64,000 nt of DNA from Hyalangium versicolor. GTDB taxonomy: Bacteria > Myxococcota > Myxococcia > Myxococcales > Myxococcaceae. The position numbers and the translations under genes were made by a program. The notes below the pieces were generated by a model. The model ran no database searches, was not told where the DNA came from, and saw nothing but the letters and a program-made list of their open reading frames with translations. Position 1 is the first letter of the stretch; each line of letters begins with the position of its first letter. Location: NCBI RefSeq assembly GCF_020103695.1, contig NZ_JAHXBF010000016.1:278873-342872 (forward strand), given 5' to 3'. Of the stretch, positions 8,203 through 16,385 are shown one piece after another.

Positions 8203-10722
8203 GTGCCTCCCTCCTCTGTGGGTGGCACGTCGGCGATAGGACGGGCGGGGTTGGGGTTGGACAGATATCTATGGCGCGACCTTGGAGCGCGCCCTCTCTT
8301 CTTTCCTGCATTAGGCGTGATGTTGGGCGCAGCCGCTCACGCCGAGGGAACGAGCCCTCTCAGCGGGAAATTCCTGATCAGCGCGGCTGTCCTGAGTGCA
8401 GCCGTACTGGCGCTTGCTCGCCTGCCTGGTGCTCACCTCGCGCTGTTGCTCTCGCTGGGTCTTGCGGGGGCGGGGCTCGCTGGGATCGAGGCGCGCGTGG
8501 AGATTCCTCCGGAGTTGATCCGCGGTGGATCCGCCGTGATCGAAGGCGAAATCGAGAGAGTGGATCATTTCGAGGATTCCACGCGCGTGCAGCTCGCCGT
8601 GGCGCGTGCGGGGGTGGAGACCGCATCCACTGCGCCGGCCCGGTTCCGCGCCAGCCTGTATCTTCATGGGTCCGCTCCCCCGCTGCTGCCAGGACAACGT
8701 GTCCGGGTGGAGGCGCGGATCCAACCCCTGGAGCCTCCCAGCAACCCGGGTGAGAAGAACTTCACCGCTGTTCGCAAGCGGCAGGCCTTCGCGTTCAGCG
8801 GCAGTGCCGTGGGCGGGCGGATTCTCGTGCTGTCCCCCGCTTCCGGGTTGCAGCGGTACATCGCGCGGACCCAGGAGGGACTCTCTACGTCGGTGCGGCG
8901 GGTGGCACCCTCGGAGGATGCCGCGGCGTTCTTCCTCACGCTCGCCGCCGGGCAGCGCGCGGCGCTCGATGATTCGCTGGAGGAGGCGTTCTCCCGCAGC
9001 GGGCTGGCCCATGTTCTGAGCGTGAGCGGGTTGCATGTGGCGGCGCTCGCGCTGATGACGCTGGCGCTGCTGCGGCGGGTGCTCGTCCGCGCGGGTGGGC
9101 GATTCCGTGGCATGGAGGCTCGCAGGTTCGCGGCTCCCGCTTCCGTCCCCTTTGTCTGGGCCTATGTGGTCTTCACGGGCAACCAGCCTCCGGCAGTGCG
9201 CTCGGCGGTGATGGCCACGGTGGTGCTACTGGGGCTCGCGCTGTGGCGGCGAGCCGATGGGCTCAACAGCCTGTCCACCGCCGCGCTGGTGCTCGTCATC
9301 TGGACTCCGTCCAGCGTCGTGGACCTGTCGCTGCAACTGTCCTTCCTCGCCGTGCTGAGCCTGTTGCTGCTCACTCCCGCGCTGCGTGGGGCCATCCCGG
9401 TGGCTCCGCCGGATCCGAAGGAGGAGCGGAGGCTGAAGCGCTGGATCGGCAAGACCCGGGAGACGATCCTGGAGACCTTCTGCGCGAGCCTTGCCGCCAC
9501 GGTGGCCAGCGTTCCCCTCGTCGCCAGCGCCTTCGGGCGTGCGAGCATCGCGGGCCTCGTCTCCAACATCGTCTGCATGCCTCTGTGCGGACTGCTCACA
9601 GGCTTCGCGGCAGGCGGTGCGGCGATCTTCACGGTCTCTCCGATGCTGGCCACTCCGGTGCTGTGGGGCGGTGCCTGGGTCTCCGAATTGCTGCTCGTCC
9701 TCACCCGCTTCTTCGCCGCCGTACCTCTCGCCACGGTGAAGCTGCCGACCTTCAGTGCGGGACTGACGGTGCTGTATGCCATCGGGCTCGCGACCTGGGC
9801 GCTCGGCGTTGGACGGTGGCGCCTCGGTGGATTGCTCGCTCCCGTGGCCTTGGTTGTGGCCCTCCTCGCTCCGGTGCTCGCGCCCCAGGCTCCGCTGCGC
9901 ATCACCTTCCTCTCCGTGGGCCAGGGAGACTCCGTGGTCCTCAGCTCACGGGGACACCACGCCCTCGTGGACGGTGGCGGGGTTCCCGGCGGCGGAGATA
10001 CCGGCACCCGCTTCGTCCTCCCCTTCCTCGGCCATGAGCACATCGACCGGTTGGATCTCGCCATCCTTTCCCATCCCCATCCGGACCATGCGCTCGGGAT
10101 GGTCTCCACTCTGGGCCAGGTGCCGACGGACCGGCTCTGGTTGCCCGCGGGCAGCACGGATGGAGCCCTGTCCCGCCAGCTCATCGCCGCCGCGGCGGGC
10201 GCCAGGGTCGAGGAGGTCCAGGTCGGCTGGCCCTCGTTCACCCTCGGCGAGGCCACACTGGAGGTGCTGGCACCTCCCCTTCCCGAGGATCGCGAGCTGC
10301 TCGAGGGCGTGAATGATCGCAGCACCGTGGTGCTCGTGCGGCACGGCGACGTCACCGTGCTGCTCACTGGAGATGTGGAGGAGGCCGGCGAGGAGATGCT
10401 GCTCGATCGCGTGGGCCCCGTGACGGTGATGAAAGCACCCCATCACGGCTCTCGCACGTCGTCCACCGAGCCGTTCCTGGCTCGCGCCCGACCCCGCTAT
10501 GTCGTCTTCTGCGTGGGACGCCGCAACCGGTTCGGGTTCCCTCACCCGGAGATCGTCGAGCGCTACCGCGCGCTCGGCACCGAGTGCTTCCGTACAGATT
10601 TCGACGGAGCAGTTACCCTCGAGAGCGATGGCCGCGATGTCCGTCTGCACGGCCATCTGCCGCGCGAGGAGCCGCCTTCCGAGCCCACAGTTGCCCCTGT
10701 CGCCCACCATGCCCAACATTGA
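8203..10722 (+). CDS. comEC: ComEC/Rec2-type DNA uptake channel with metallo-beta-lactamase-like domain
   Basis: Polytopic inner-membrane protein that carries single-stranded DNA into the cytoplasm during transformation. 839 residues, in order: N-terminal hydrophobic spans (about 33-95); the DUF4131-like soluble domain (about 95-230); the competence domain with the signature LAHVLSVSGLHVAALALM near 270 and many further spans to about 560; and a C-terminal metallo-beta-lactamase fold starting at LRITFLSVGQGDSVVL, with DGGG and SHPHPDHALGM metal-binding motifs and a late APHHGSRTS. The start is uncertain: the GTG at 8203 has no clear ribosome site and other GTG/TTG codons follow within 50 bases. 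The frame overlaps the small gene that follows. It is divergent from cdnL. Confidence 0.93.
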   Translation: MPPSSVGGTSAIGRAGLGLDRYLWRDLGARPLFFPALGVMLGAAAHAEGTSPLSGKFLISAAVLSAAVLALARLPGAHLALLLSLGLAGAGLAGIEARVEIPPELIRGGSAVIEGEIERVDHFEDSTRVQLAVARAGVETASTAPARFRASLYLHGSAPPLLPGQRVRVEARIQPLEPPSNPGEKNFTAVRKRQAFAFSGSAVGGRILVLSPASGLQRYIARTQEGLSTSVRRVAPSEDAAAFFLTLAAGQRAALDDSLEEAFSRSGLAHVLSVSGLHVAALALMTLALLRRVLVRAGGRFRGMEARRFAAPASVPFVWAYVVFTGNQPPAVRSAVMATVVLLGLALWRRADGLNSLSTAALVLVIWTPSSVVDLSLQLSFLAVLSLLLLTPALRGAIPVAPPDPKEERRLKRWIGKTRETILETFCASLAATVASVPLVASAFGRASIAGLVSNIVCMPLCGLLTGFAAGGAAIFTVSPMLATPVLWGGAWVSELLLVLTRFFAAVPLATVKLPTFSAGLTVLYAIGLATWALGVGRWRLGGLLAPVALVVALLAPVLAPQAPLRITFLSVGQGDSVVLSSRGHHALVDGGGVPGGGDTGTRFVLPFLGHEHIDRLDLAILSHPHPDHALGMVSTLGQVPTDRLWLPAGSTDGALSRQLIAAAAGARVEEVQVGWPSFTLGEATLEVLAPPLPEDRELLEGVNDRSTVVLVRHGDVTVLLTGDVEEAGEEMLLDRVGPVTVMKAPHHGSRTSSTEPFLARARPRYVVFCVGRRNRFGFPHPEIVERYRALGTECFRTDFDGAVTLESDGRDVRLHGHLPREEPPSEPTVAPVAHHAQH

Positions 10723-10981
10723 AGGGATGATCTCGGACGATCTCGACTTGAGGCAGCTCACGACGGACCTGAAGACAGCCCTCAGCCATGGGGAGCCCGT
10801 GGGCTACCTGCGTGGCAAATCGCTGTTCCGCGACATGCTCGTGGAGCTGAAGGGTTTCTCCGAACTGGAAGCCGAGGAGCTTGTCGATACCCTCGAGGCT
10901 CGCGGGTTCCTCCGCTTTCTCGGCGATCCCGCCGAGCGCTCCGTCGCGGACGCTCCCTGGGAGATCACTCCGCACGCGTAG
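10709..10981 (+). CDS. Small unknown protein overlapping comEC
   Basis: About 90 residues from the ATG at 10709 (84 from the ATG at 10727). The first start overlaps the comEC stop by 14 bases, which suggests translational coupling. The protein is soluble and acidic with mostly helical character (LRQLTTDLKTALSHGEPVGY, then FSELEAEELVDTLEARGFLRF). No family is recognised. High third-position G/C extends past the end of comEC, supporting real coding. A role with comEC is possible but only inferred from the overlap. Confidence 0.65.
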   Translation: MPNIEGMISDDLDLRQLTTDLKTALSHGEPVGYLRGKSLFRDMLVELKGFSELEAEELVDTLEARGFLRFLGDPAERSVADAPWEITPHA

Positions 10982-11002
10982 CGGCCCCGGCTCGCCCAGG
11001 CC

Positions 11003-12208
11003 TCAGTCGAAGGTGAGCCAGCCGAAGCGCGGCAGCGCGTGGAAGTCTCCGACGAACACCGGTGAGAAGGACTGGCCCTCGATCTGCTTCCGGTTGAGGT
11101 GCTCCAACCGGTACATGTTGAAGCGCCAGCGATCGCCCTGCTTCGGCGGCACGTTCGGCACCTCCGCCAGCTTCGCGAACGGGATCTGCATCTCCACCGT
11201 CCAGCGCTCGTCCTGATCCGACGGATTGTCGAGCGTTCCGAACACCTTCACCGCCGTCTTCATCCCCGAATCCCAGCCCGTGTCCATGCCCTGGCGCCTC
11301 GCCGGGAAGTACGCGTCGAAGATGACGTTGTGCGGAGACACCTGGAGTTCGTTGTACGTCCTCCCATCCGCGTTGGCGTCGAGGAACACCTCCACCACCT
11401 CCTCGTTGTAGATGGGATCGTCCCGCTTGAGCAGCGTGCCCCAGATGTCCGGGTCCGCCGCGTCGAAGGAGACGTAGAGGTTCGTGTCGTCGTACGCCAG
11501 GCGTGCCTCGGTGCGCAGCGCCACGGGGCGACCGTCGAAGCTGCCATGCAGCACCACCGAGGTGGCCTCCTTCCAGGCCTCGTCGTCGAGCGATCCGTCG
11601 ATCACCGGCGGCTTCTTCGCGCGGTGGGCCTTGTACTCGGGCAGCTCGGGCTCCGAGCCGAGCACCGGGCCCAGCACCCGATTCGAGCCGTCCTGCGCAC
11701 GCGGGTCGTCCACCGGGAGCCGCTCGTCTCCCCGCCAGAAGCCGAGCACCACCCGTGCGGCAACCTGGGGCATCGGAATGCTGTGTGTGTCCTCGATAAC
11801 CTTGCCCACCGGCCAGATCGCGAGTGGAGCCACGCCATTCTGGAACTCATGGTCCGCGTTCATGAGTATCTGCCCGCTGTTCGGGTCGATGACGTGCACG
11901 AAGAAGCCGAAGCCCTGCGGTGGCGGCCGCACCGCCTGGAAGTAGTGCGCCAGCGTCACCGCCTGGCCCGGAGCGGCCTGCGCGGGAATGACTCGAGAGC
12001 CCAGGTAGATCACCGCTCCGCCCCCCAGCGTGGCCCCGCTGCGGAACGTGAGATCCGCCGGCGCGGCGTCCAGGGTGCGCAGCTGCGTGGGCTCGAGCGT
12101 GGGGAAGTTCTGGGTTCGTGGACGCGGACCCGCCTGTTCGTCCCGGCAGGCTCCGAAGAGCAGGGTCAGCGTCAGCAAAGGAACGAGGGACAGGCGAAGG
12201 GAGCGCAT
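11003..12208 (-). CDS. Lipoprotein with CBM9-like domain
   Basis: Envelope lipoprotein of 401 residues from the ATG at 12208. The signal peptide MRSLRLSLVPLLTLTLLFGAC ends in a lipobox (LFGAC). A beta-rich domain of about 150 residues follows. The C-terminal domain begins at HRAKKPPVIDGSLDDEAWKE and continues with ARLAYDDTNLYVSFDAADPD, the pattern of family 9 carbohydrate-binding-like (DOMON-related) domains found in many secreted proteins; ligands in such proteins can be sugars or haem. Ligand unknown here. A longer frame upstream exists but begins with residues lacking any export signal, so the lipoprotein start is preferred. Divergent from the FHA gene at 12375. Confidence 0.9.
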   Translation of the reverse strand: MRSLRLSLVPLLTLTLLFGACRDEQAGPRPRTQNFPTLEPTQLRTLDAAPADLTFRSGATLGGGAVIYLGSRVIPAQAAPGQAVTLAHYFQAVRPPPQGFGFFVHVIDPNSGQILMNADHEFQNGVAPLAIWPVGKVIEDTHSIPMPQVAARVVLGFWRGDERLPVDDPRAQDGSNRVLGPVLGSEPELPEYKAHRAKKPPVIDGSLDDEAWKEATSVVLHGSFDGRPVALRTEARLAYDDTNLYVSFDAADPDIWGTLLKRDDPIYNEEVVEVFLDANADGRTYNELQVSPHNVIFDAYFPARRQGMDTGWDSGMKTAVKVFGTLDNPSDQDERWTVEMQIPFAKLAEVPNVPPKQGDRWRFNMYRLEHLNRKQIEGQSFSPVFVGDFHALPRFGWLTFD

Positions 12209-12374
12209 CGGCGCCGCGAATCCTAGGGAGGTCTCCTGGCAAAGTCTCGGAATGGAGACTGACCGTCCAGCGGCGTGGACGCTCCGATCCCCCCCATCCA
12301 GGCATTGGAAGGTCCTCTCCCCTCGGAAAAGCGCTGGGGTGGCCTCTGGCACCGAGGTTGCTCTGTGCCCACCC

Positions 12375-13166
12375 ATGCACTTCGAATTCGCGCACCTGGG
12401 GACAATCACGCCGTTCGAACTTTCGGAAGGCCAGCACCTGCTCGGGGGTGGCTCCGACGATCACGTGAGGCTGGAGGCCCTCCCTCCCGGCTTCCTGACC
12501 CTGCGCATCGAAGGCCCTCGCCTGACCGTGGAGGCGGCGCAGACCTTCACCGTGAATGACGTGAAGGTTCCACCACGAGTGCCTCGGCTGGTGCTACCGG
12601 GGGAAGTCGTGGGCCTGCCCGAGGAGATGAGCCTCAAGGTCCTCCAGGCTGCCCAGGCAGAGGGCCGCAGCGTAGGCACCAGGGCCATGCTCAAGCACCT
12701 GCTCACCGAGGGAGCGGACGAGCTTCCCTCTCGAGCCGCCACCCTGACCTGGCTCACCGGTCTGGACGTGGGCCGCACCTTCCCCCTGGCCGAGGCCAGG
12801 ACGGACATCGGCCGCGGAACCCACGTGGACCTTCGCGTGCGAGACCGCGCCGTGTCTCGCTCCCACGCACGCATCCTTCGCGAGGGCTCCACGTTCACGC
12901 TCATGGACCTGGACAGCCCCAATGGCGTCTTCCTCAATGGCCGCCGCCTGCGAAGCACCGCAGCGCTCGCGGATGGAGATGTCATCGAGTTGGGGCAGAC
13001 GCTCCTGCGCTTCCAAGCGCCTGTGGAGGAACCCGCTCGGAGCGATCCTCCGCCCTCGCTGGCGGAACCAGCCCCGGAAAAATCCCGGAGCGTCGGGTGG
13101 TTCATCGGACTCGGGGTGACGATGGCCCTCGTGGGCGTCCTCGTCCTCTACTCCCTGCTGAGCTGA
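12375..13166 (+). CDS. FHA domain protein with C-terminal membrane anchor
   Basis: 263 residues from the ATG in MHFEFAHLGTITPFEL. The first about 95 residues look like a degenerate FHA fold (LLGGGSDDHVRLEALPPGFLTL, without the Arg-Ser-His core). The second, about 120-215, is a canonical FHA domain with DIGRGTHVDLRVRDRAVSRS-HAR and SPNGVFLNGRRL. A Pro-rich linker precedes one C-terminal hydrophobic span (about 240-261), so it is a tail-anchored cytoplasmic phospho-peptide reader. The usual partner is a Ser/Thr protein kinase; none is adjacent. The upstream open frame to 12030 overlaps the divergent lipoprotein and is not believed. Confidence 0.9.
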   Translation: MHFEFAHLGTITPFELSEGQHLLGGGSDDHVRLEALPPGFLTLRIEGPRLTVEAAQTFTVNDVKVPPRVPRLVLPGEVVGLPEEMSLKVLQAAQAEGRSVGTRAMLKHLLTEGADELPSRAATLTWLTGLDVGRTFPLAEARTDIGRGTHVDLRVRDRAVSRSHARILREGSTFTLMDLDSPNGVFLNGRRLRSTAALADGDVIELGQTLLRFQAPVEEPARSDPPPSLAEPAPEKSRSVGWFIGLGVTMALVGVLVLYSLLS

Positions 13167-13170
13167 AGCC

Positions 13171-13605
13171 TCACAACGACAGAGGCCTGAGCCCCGCACG
13201 CTCCACGAGCAGCGCTGCCAACCGCCGGTGATGCTGGAAGAAGCTGGTGAAGTGAACGAACCCGCCTCCCGTGTCTCGAATGGCGTACACGGTCACGGGG
13301 CCCGGCATCACATCCACCTTGCGGATGTCTTGGAACGCGTAGTGCCGCGTGCGCACCATGCCGCGATACGTGATGCCTCGCGCGTCCACCACGATCCGCG
13401 TGCGGGCGTAATACACCAGCGATACACCGAAGAAGACGACGAAGAAGATCACCGCCAGGAACGTCTTCAGCGGCACATCATCGAAGCTCAGCAGATACCC
13501 CAGGACTGTCACCCAGAGCACTCCCGCAGCAGCCATCAACGCCGCGAGAACTCGCCGAGGACGAAAGATCTGCCGGCCGCCTGCTTCGGAATTTCGCCCG
13601 TCCAT
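13171..13605 (-). CDS. PH-domain-like membrane protein
   Basis: 144 residues. Two adjacent membrane spans (about 20-41 and 48-66) are followed by a cytoplasmic domain resembling the bacterial PH fold (RIVVDARGITYRGMVRTRHY, then AFQDIRKVDVMPGP). Such YdbT/YdbS-like proteins sit in the inner membrane; their function is mostly unknown. It is convergent with the FHA gene, whose stop is 4 bases away, and is followed on the same strand by the TPR protein's 3' neighbourhood without obvious coupling. Confidence 0.8.
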   Translation of the reverse strand: MDGRNSEAGGRQIFRPRRVLAALMAAAGVLWVTVLGYLLSFDDVPLKTFLAVIFFVVFFGVSLVYYARTRIVVDARGITYRGMVRTRHYAFQDIRKVDVMPGPVTVYAIRDTGGGFVHFTSFFQHHRRLAALLVERAGLRPLSL

Positions 13606-13669
13606 ATCGACAAGCTAAGGCGAGGGTGTGACATCTGCCAGCCATCCTCCGGGAATATGGCCTGCATAT

Positions 13670-15040
13670 TCACCGCAGGCGGGCAGCGTTCTGCCGGGCC
13701 TCGGCCTGCAGTTCCGACCGCACGTCCTTCGCCGTGGAGTTGGCGTAGCGCTCGTAGAAGGAACGCGCCTCGGCGTTGCGGCCGAGCATCCGATAGGACT
13801 CCCCCAGCCCGTACAGCGGTGACGCCGCATCCGGCGCCAGACGCAGCGCGTAGTCGTAGTCCAGCGCCGCCTCGGCATAGCGCCGCAGGCCGATGTAGGC
13901 ACTGCCCCGAGCGGTGTAGGCCACCGAGAGGGTCGGCTCGAGCTGGATGGTCTGGGTGAGGCTCTGCAGCGCGCCCGTGTAGTCCCGCGCCTGGATGCGC
14001 TGCACGCCCTGCTCGTAGGCGCGGCGGGCCTGGGCGCGCATGGTATCCGCCACCGGCCCGAAGCCCGGCGCCACCCCCTGAGCCTGGGGAGAGCCCCCCT
14101 GCTGCGCGATGCGCGTCTGGGCCTTGGCCACGTTGTCCAGCGCGCTCTGGCGGATCGTGACATCCTGCGTCAATTGCGCCACCCGGTTCCAGCGCTCCAC
14201 GGCCTGCGAGTAGTAGCCCAGCACCGCCAGCGCGTTGCCCAGCTTGAAGAGCGCCTCCACGTTGGCCGGATCCGCGTGGGTCGCGTCCAGGTAGGCGAAG
14301 GTCGCTTCGCGGTACCGGCGCTCCTTCATCAGCGCGTCTCCGTCGCGGACCCGGGTGATGGAGAGGTTCGTGTTGGGCGTGCCGCCCGGAGGCAGCGTTC
14401 CCACCGAGGAGGGCACAGGAGCGAACGCTGCGGCAAGTGCCGGGGCCGTGGGAGCAGGCGCGGCGGTGGTGGCCGCTGGAGTCGCAGGCGCGGCTGGAGC
14501 AGCGACCGGGCCACGCAGAGCCTTCACCTGCTCGCGGGCCTGGGCCACCCACTTCTGTTCGCTGGGGCGCTTCTCCTTGGAGATATAGGCCTCGTAAGCG
14601 GTGATGGCCTTGTCGCCCTGGCCGAGCTGCCGGAGGCTCTCCCCGAGCCCGTAGAAGCCATCCGGATCATTCGGATCGAGCTGGGTGTAGCGCTCGTAGG
14701 CCCGCGCCGCGGCGGCGAAGTCCCCGGCCTTGCGCGCGGCGTAGCCGAGGTTGAACCAGGCCGTCTTGAGCTCCGGATCCGCCTCGGTGGCGGACTTGAA
14801 GAGCGCCATGGCCTCGAACGACTGGCCCCGCTTGGAGAGGACACTGCCCAGGCCGTTGAGCGCCGGGGCCCAGTTCGGCGTGGCCTCGAGCGCCTTGCGG
14901 TAGGCCGCGGCCGCGTCGTCCAGCTTGTTCGCCGCCAGCGCCTTCTCCCCGCGCTCGAAGGCTGCCTGGGCGGGAGCAGAAGGCGTCGCCGCGCCCAGGA
15001 GCGCAGCCGTGAGACCGATGAGGATGGAATGCACCACCAT
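13670..15040 (-). CDS. Exported TPR-repeat protein
   Basis: 456 residues with an N-terminal signal peptide (MVVHSILIGLTAALLGAATP, then SAPAQA). Two blocks of tetratricopeptide repeats are visible: about 25-170 (AFERGEKALAANKLDDAAAA, AYERYTQLDPNDPDGFYGLG) and about 215-455 (FAYLDATHADPANVEALFKL, ALDYDYALRLAPDAASPLYG), joined by an Ala/Pro-rich linker. TPRs make protein-binding superhelices; the partner is unknown. AGGAG lies 5 bases before the ATG. It starts only 24 bases after the purA stop, so it is probably the last gene of the addB-addA-purA transcript. Confidence 0.9.
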   Translation of the reverse strand: MVVHSILIGLTAALLGAATPSAPAQAAFERGEKALAANKLDDAAAAYRKALEATPNWAPALNGLGSVLSKRGQSFEAMALFKSATEADPELKTAWFNLGYAARKAGDFAAAARAYERYTQLDPNDPDGFYGLGESLRQLGQGDKAITAYEAYISKEKRPSEQKWVAQAREQVKALRGPVAAPAAPATPAATTAAPAPTAPALAAAFAPVPSSVGTLPPGGTPNTNLSITRVRDGDALMKERRYREATFAYLDATHADPANVEALFKLGNALAVLGYYSQAVERWNRVAQLTQDVTIRQSALDNVAKAQTRIAQQGGSPQAQGVAPGFGPVADTMRAQARRAYEQGVQRIQARDYTGALQSLTQTIQLEPTLSVAYTARGSAYIGLRRYAEAALDYDYALRLAPDAASPLYGLGESYRMLGRNAEARSFYERYANSTAKDVRSELQAEARQNAARLR

Positions 15041-15064
15041 GGCGGCTCCTGGGGTTCCCGCGAC

Positions 15065-16375
15065 TCAGCCGCGGAAGGGGTTCTGCAGCAGGACCGTCTC
15101 GCCCCGGTCCGCGCCCACGGAGATGCACGTCACCGGCACTCCGCTGATCTCCTCCACCCGACGCACGTAACGCTTCGCGTTCTCGGGCAGCTCGTCGAAG
15201 GTCCGCACCCCGGCCAGCTTCTCATCCCAGCCCGGGAGCGTCTCGTAGACGGGCTTGACGCGCCCCAGGTCCTCGTAGTCGCCCGGGAGCTCGGTGATGC
15301 GCTGCCCGTCCAGCTCGTAGGCATTGCAGAGCTGGAGTGACTTGATCCCCGACAGCACGTCCATCTTCGTCAGCGCCAGGCTGCTCAAGCCGTTGACGCG
15401 CACCGCGTAGCGCAGCACCACGCCGTCCAGCCAGCCACAGCGCCGCGGGCGGCCGGTGGTGGCACCGTACTCATCCCCCACCTTGCGCAGCTGATCTCCC
15501 AGCGCATCGGTCAGCTCGGTGGGGAACGGGCCTCCGCCCACGCGCGTGGTGTAGGCCTTGCTGATGCCCATCACCTTGTCGATCGTCGTCGGCCCCAGCC
15601 CCGAGCCCACCGCCGCGTTGCCCGCTACGCAGTTGGAGCTGGTGACGTACGGATAGGTGCCGTGATCCACGTCCAGCAGCGTGCCCTGAGCGCCCTCGAA
15701 GAGGATGCGCGCACCCCGAGCCACCTGCCCGGCCAGGAACAGCGATGCGTCCCCCACGTGGGGCCGCAGGCGATCGCCCAGCGCGGCGTAGTCGGAGGCG
15801 AGCTTCGCGGCCTCCAGCGCGGGCACGGGCTCGTTGGCCAACCGGCACAGCTCGCGCAGCTCCTCGAGCGCCACGGGCAGCCGCTCGTCGATGCGCTTGC
15901 GCAGGCGATCGGGCTGCAACAGATCCCTCACGCGGATGCCCCGGCGCGCCACCTTGTCCTCGTACGCAGGGCCGATGCCCCGGCCCGTCGTGCCGATGGC
16001 ACTGCCTCCACGCGCCTTCTCGCGGAAGGTGTCCAGCAGCTTGTGCCACGGGAAGATGACGTGCGCGTTGTCCGAGATGAGCAGGTGCGAGTCATCCTTG
16101 AGAAAGCCCCGCGATTTCAGCGCATCGATCTCGCCCACGAGCACCGACGGATCCACCACCACGCCATTGCCAATGACGCAGGTCTTCCCCGGATGGAGGA
16201 TCCCCGAGGGGATCAGGTGCAGGACGGTCTTCTGTCCTCCCACCACCAGGGTGTGGCCCGCATTGTTGCCACCCTGAAAACGGACCACGACCTGGGCATG
16301 CTCGGTGAGCAGGTCCACGACCTTGCCCTTGCCCTCATCACCCCACTGCGCTCCCACCACGACGACGTTCGGCAT
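15065..16375 (-). CDS. purA: Adenylosuccinate synthetase
   Basis: Catalyses the GTP-dependent condensation of IMP and aspartate to adenylosuccinate, the first committed step to AMP. 436 residues from the ATG at 16375. The N-terminal active-site loop QWGDEGKGKVVDLL is intact, as are the IMP/GTP-binding segments (RFQGGNNAGHTLV, IGTTGRGIGPAYEDK, and FEGAQGTLLDVDHGTYPYVT) and the aspartate loop (TTGRPRRCGWLD). Length is that of the family. It starts 10 bases after the addA stop and the TPR gene follows after 24 bases, so it sits inside a minus-strand operon with recombination genes, an uncommon pairing. Confidence 0.98.
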   Translation of the reverse strand: MPNVVVVGAQWGDEGKGKVVDLLTEHAQVVVRFQGGNNAGHTLVVGGQKTVLHLIPSGILHPGKTCVIGNGVVVDPSVLVGEIDALKSRGFLKDDSHLLISDNAHVIFPWHKLLDTFREKARGGSAIGTTGRGIGPAYEDKVARRGIRVRDLLQPDRLRKRIDERLPVALEELRELCRLANEPVPALEAAKLASDYAALGDRLRPHVGDASLFLAGQVARGARILFEGAQGTLLDVDHGTYPYVTSSNCVAGNAAVGSGLGPTTIDKVMGISKAYTTRVGGGPFPTELTDALGDQLRKVGDEYGATTGRPRRCGWLDGVVLRYAVRVNGLSSLALTKMDVLSGIKSLQLCNAYELDGQRITELPGDYEDLGRVKPVYETLPGWDEKLAGVRTFDELPENAKRYVRRVEEISGVPVTCISVGADRGETVLLQNPFRG

Positions 16376-16385
16376 GGGGCTCGCC

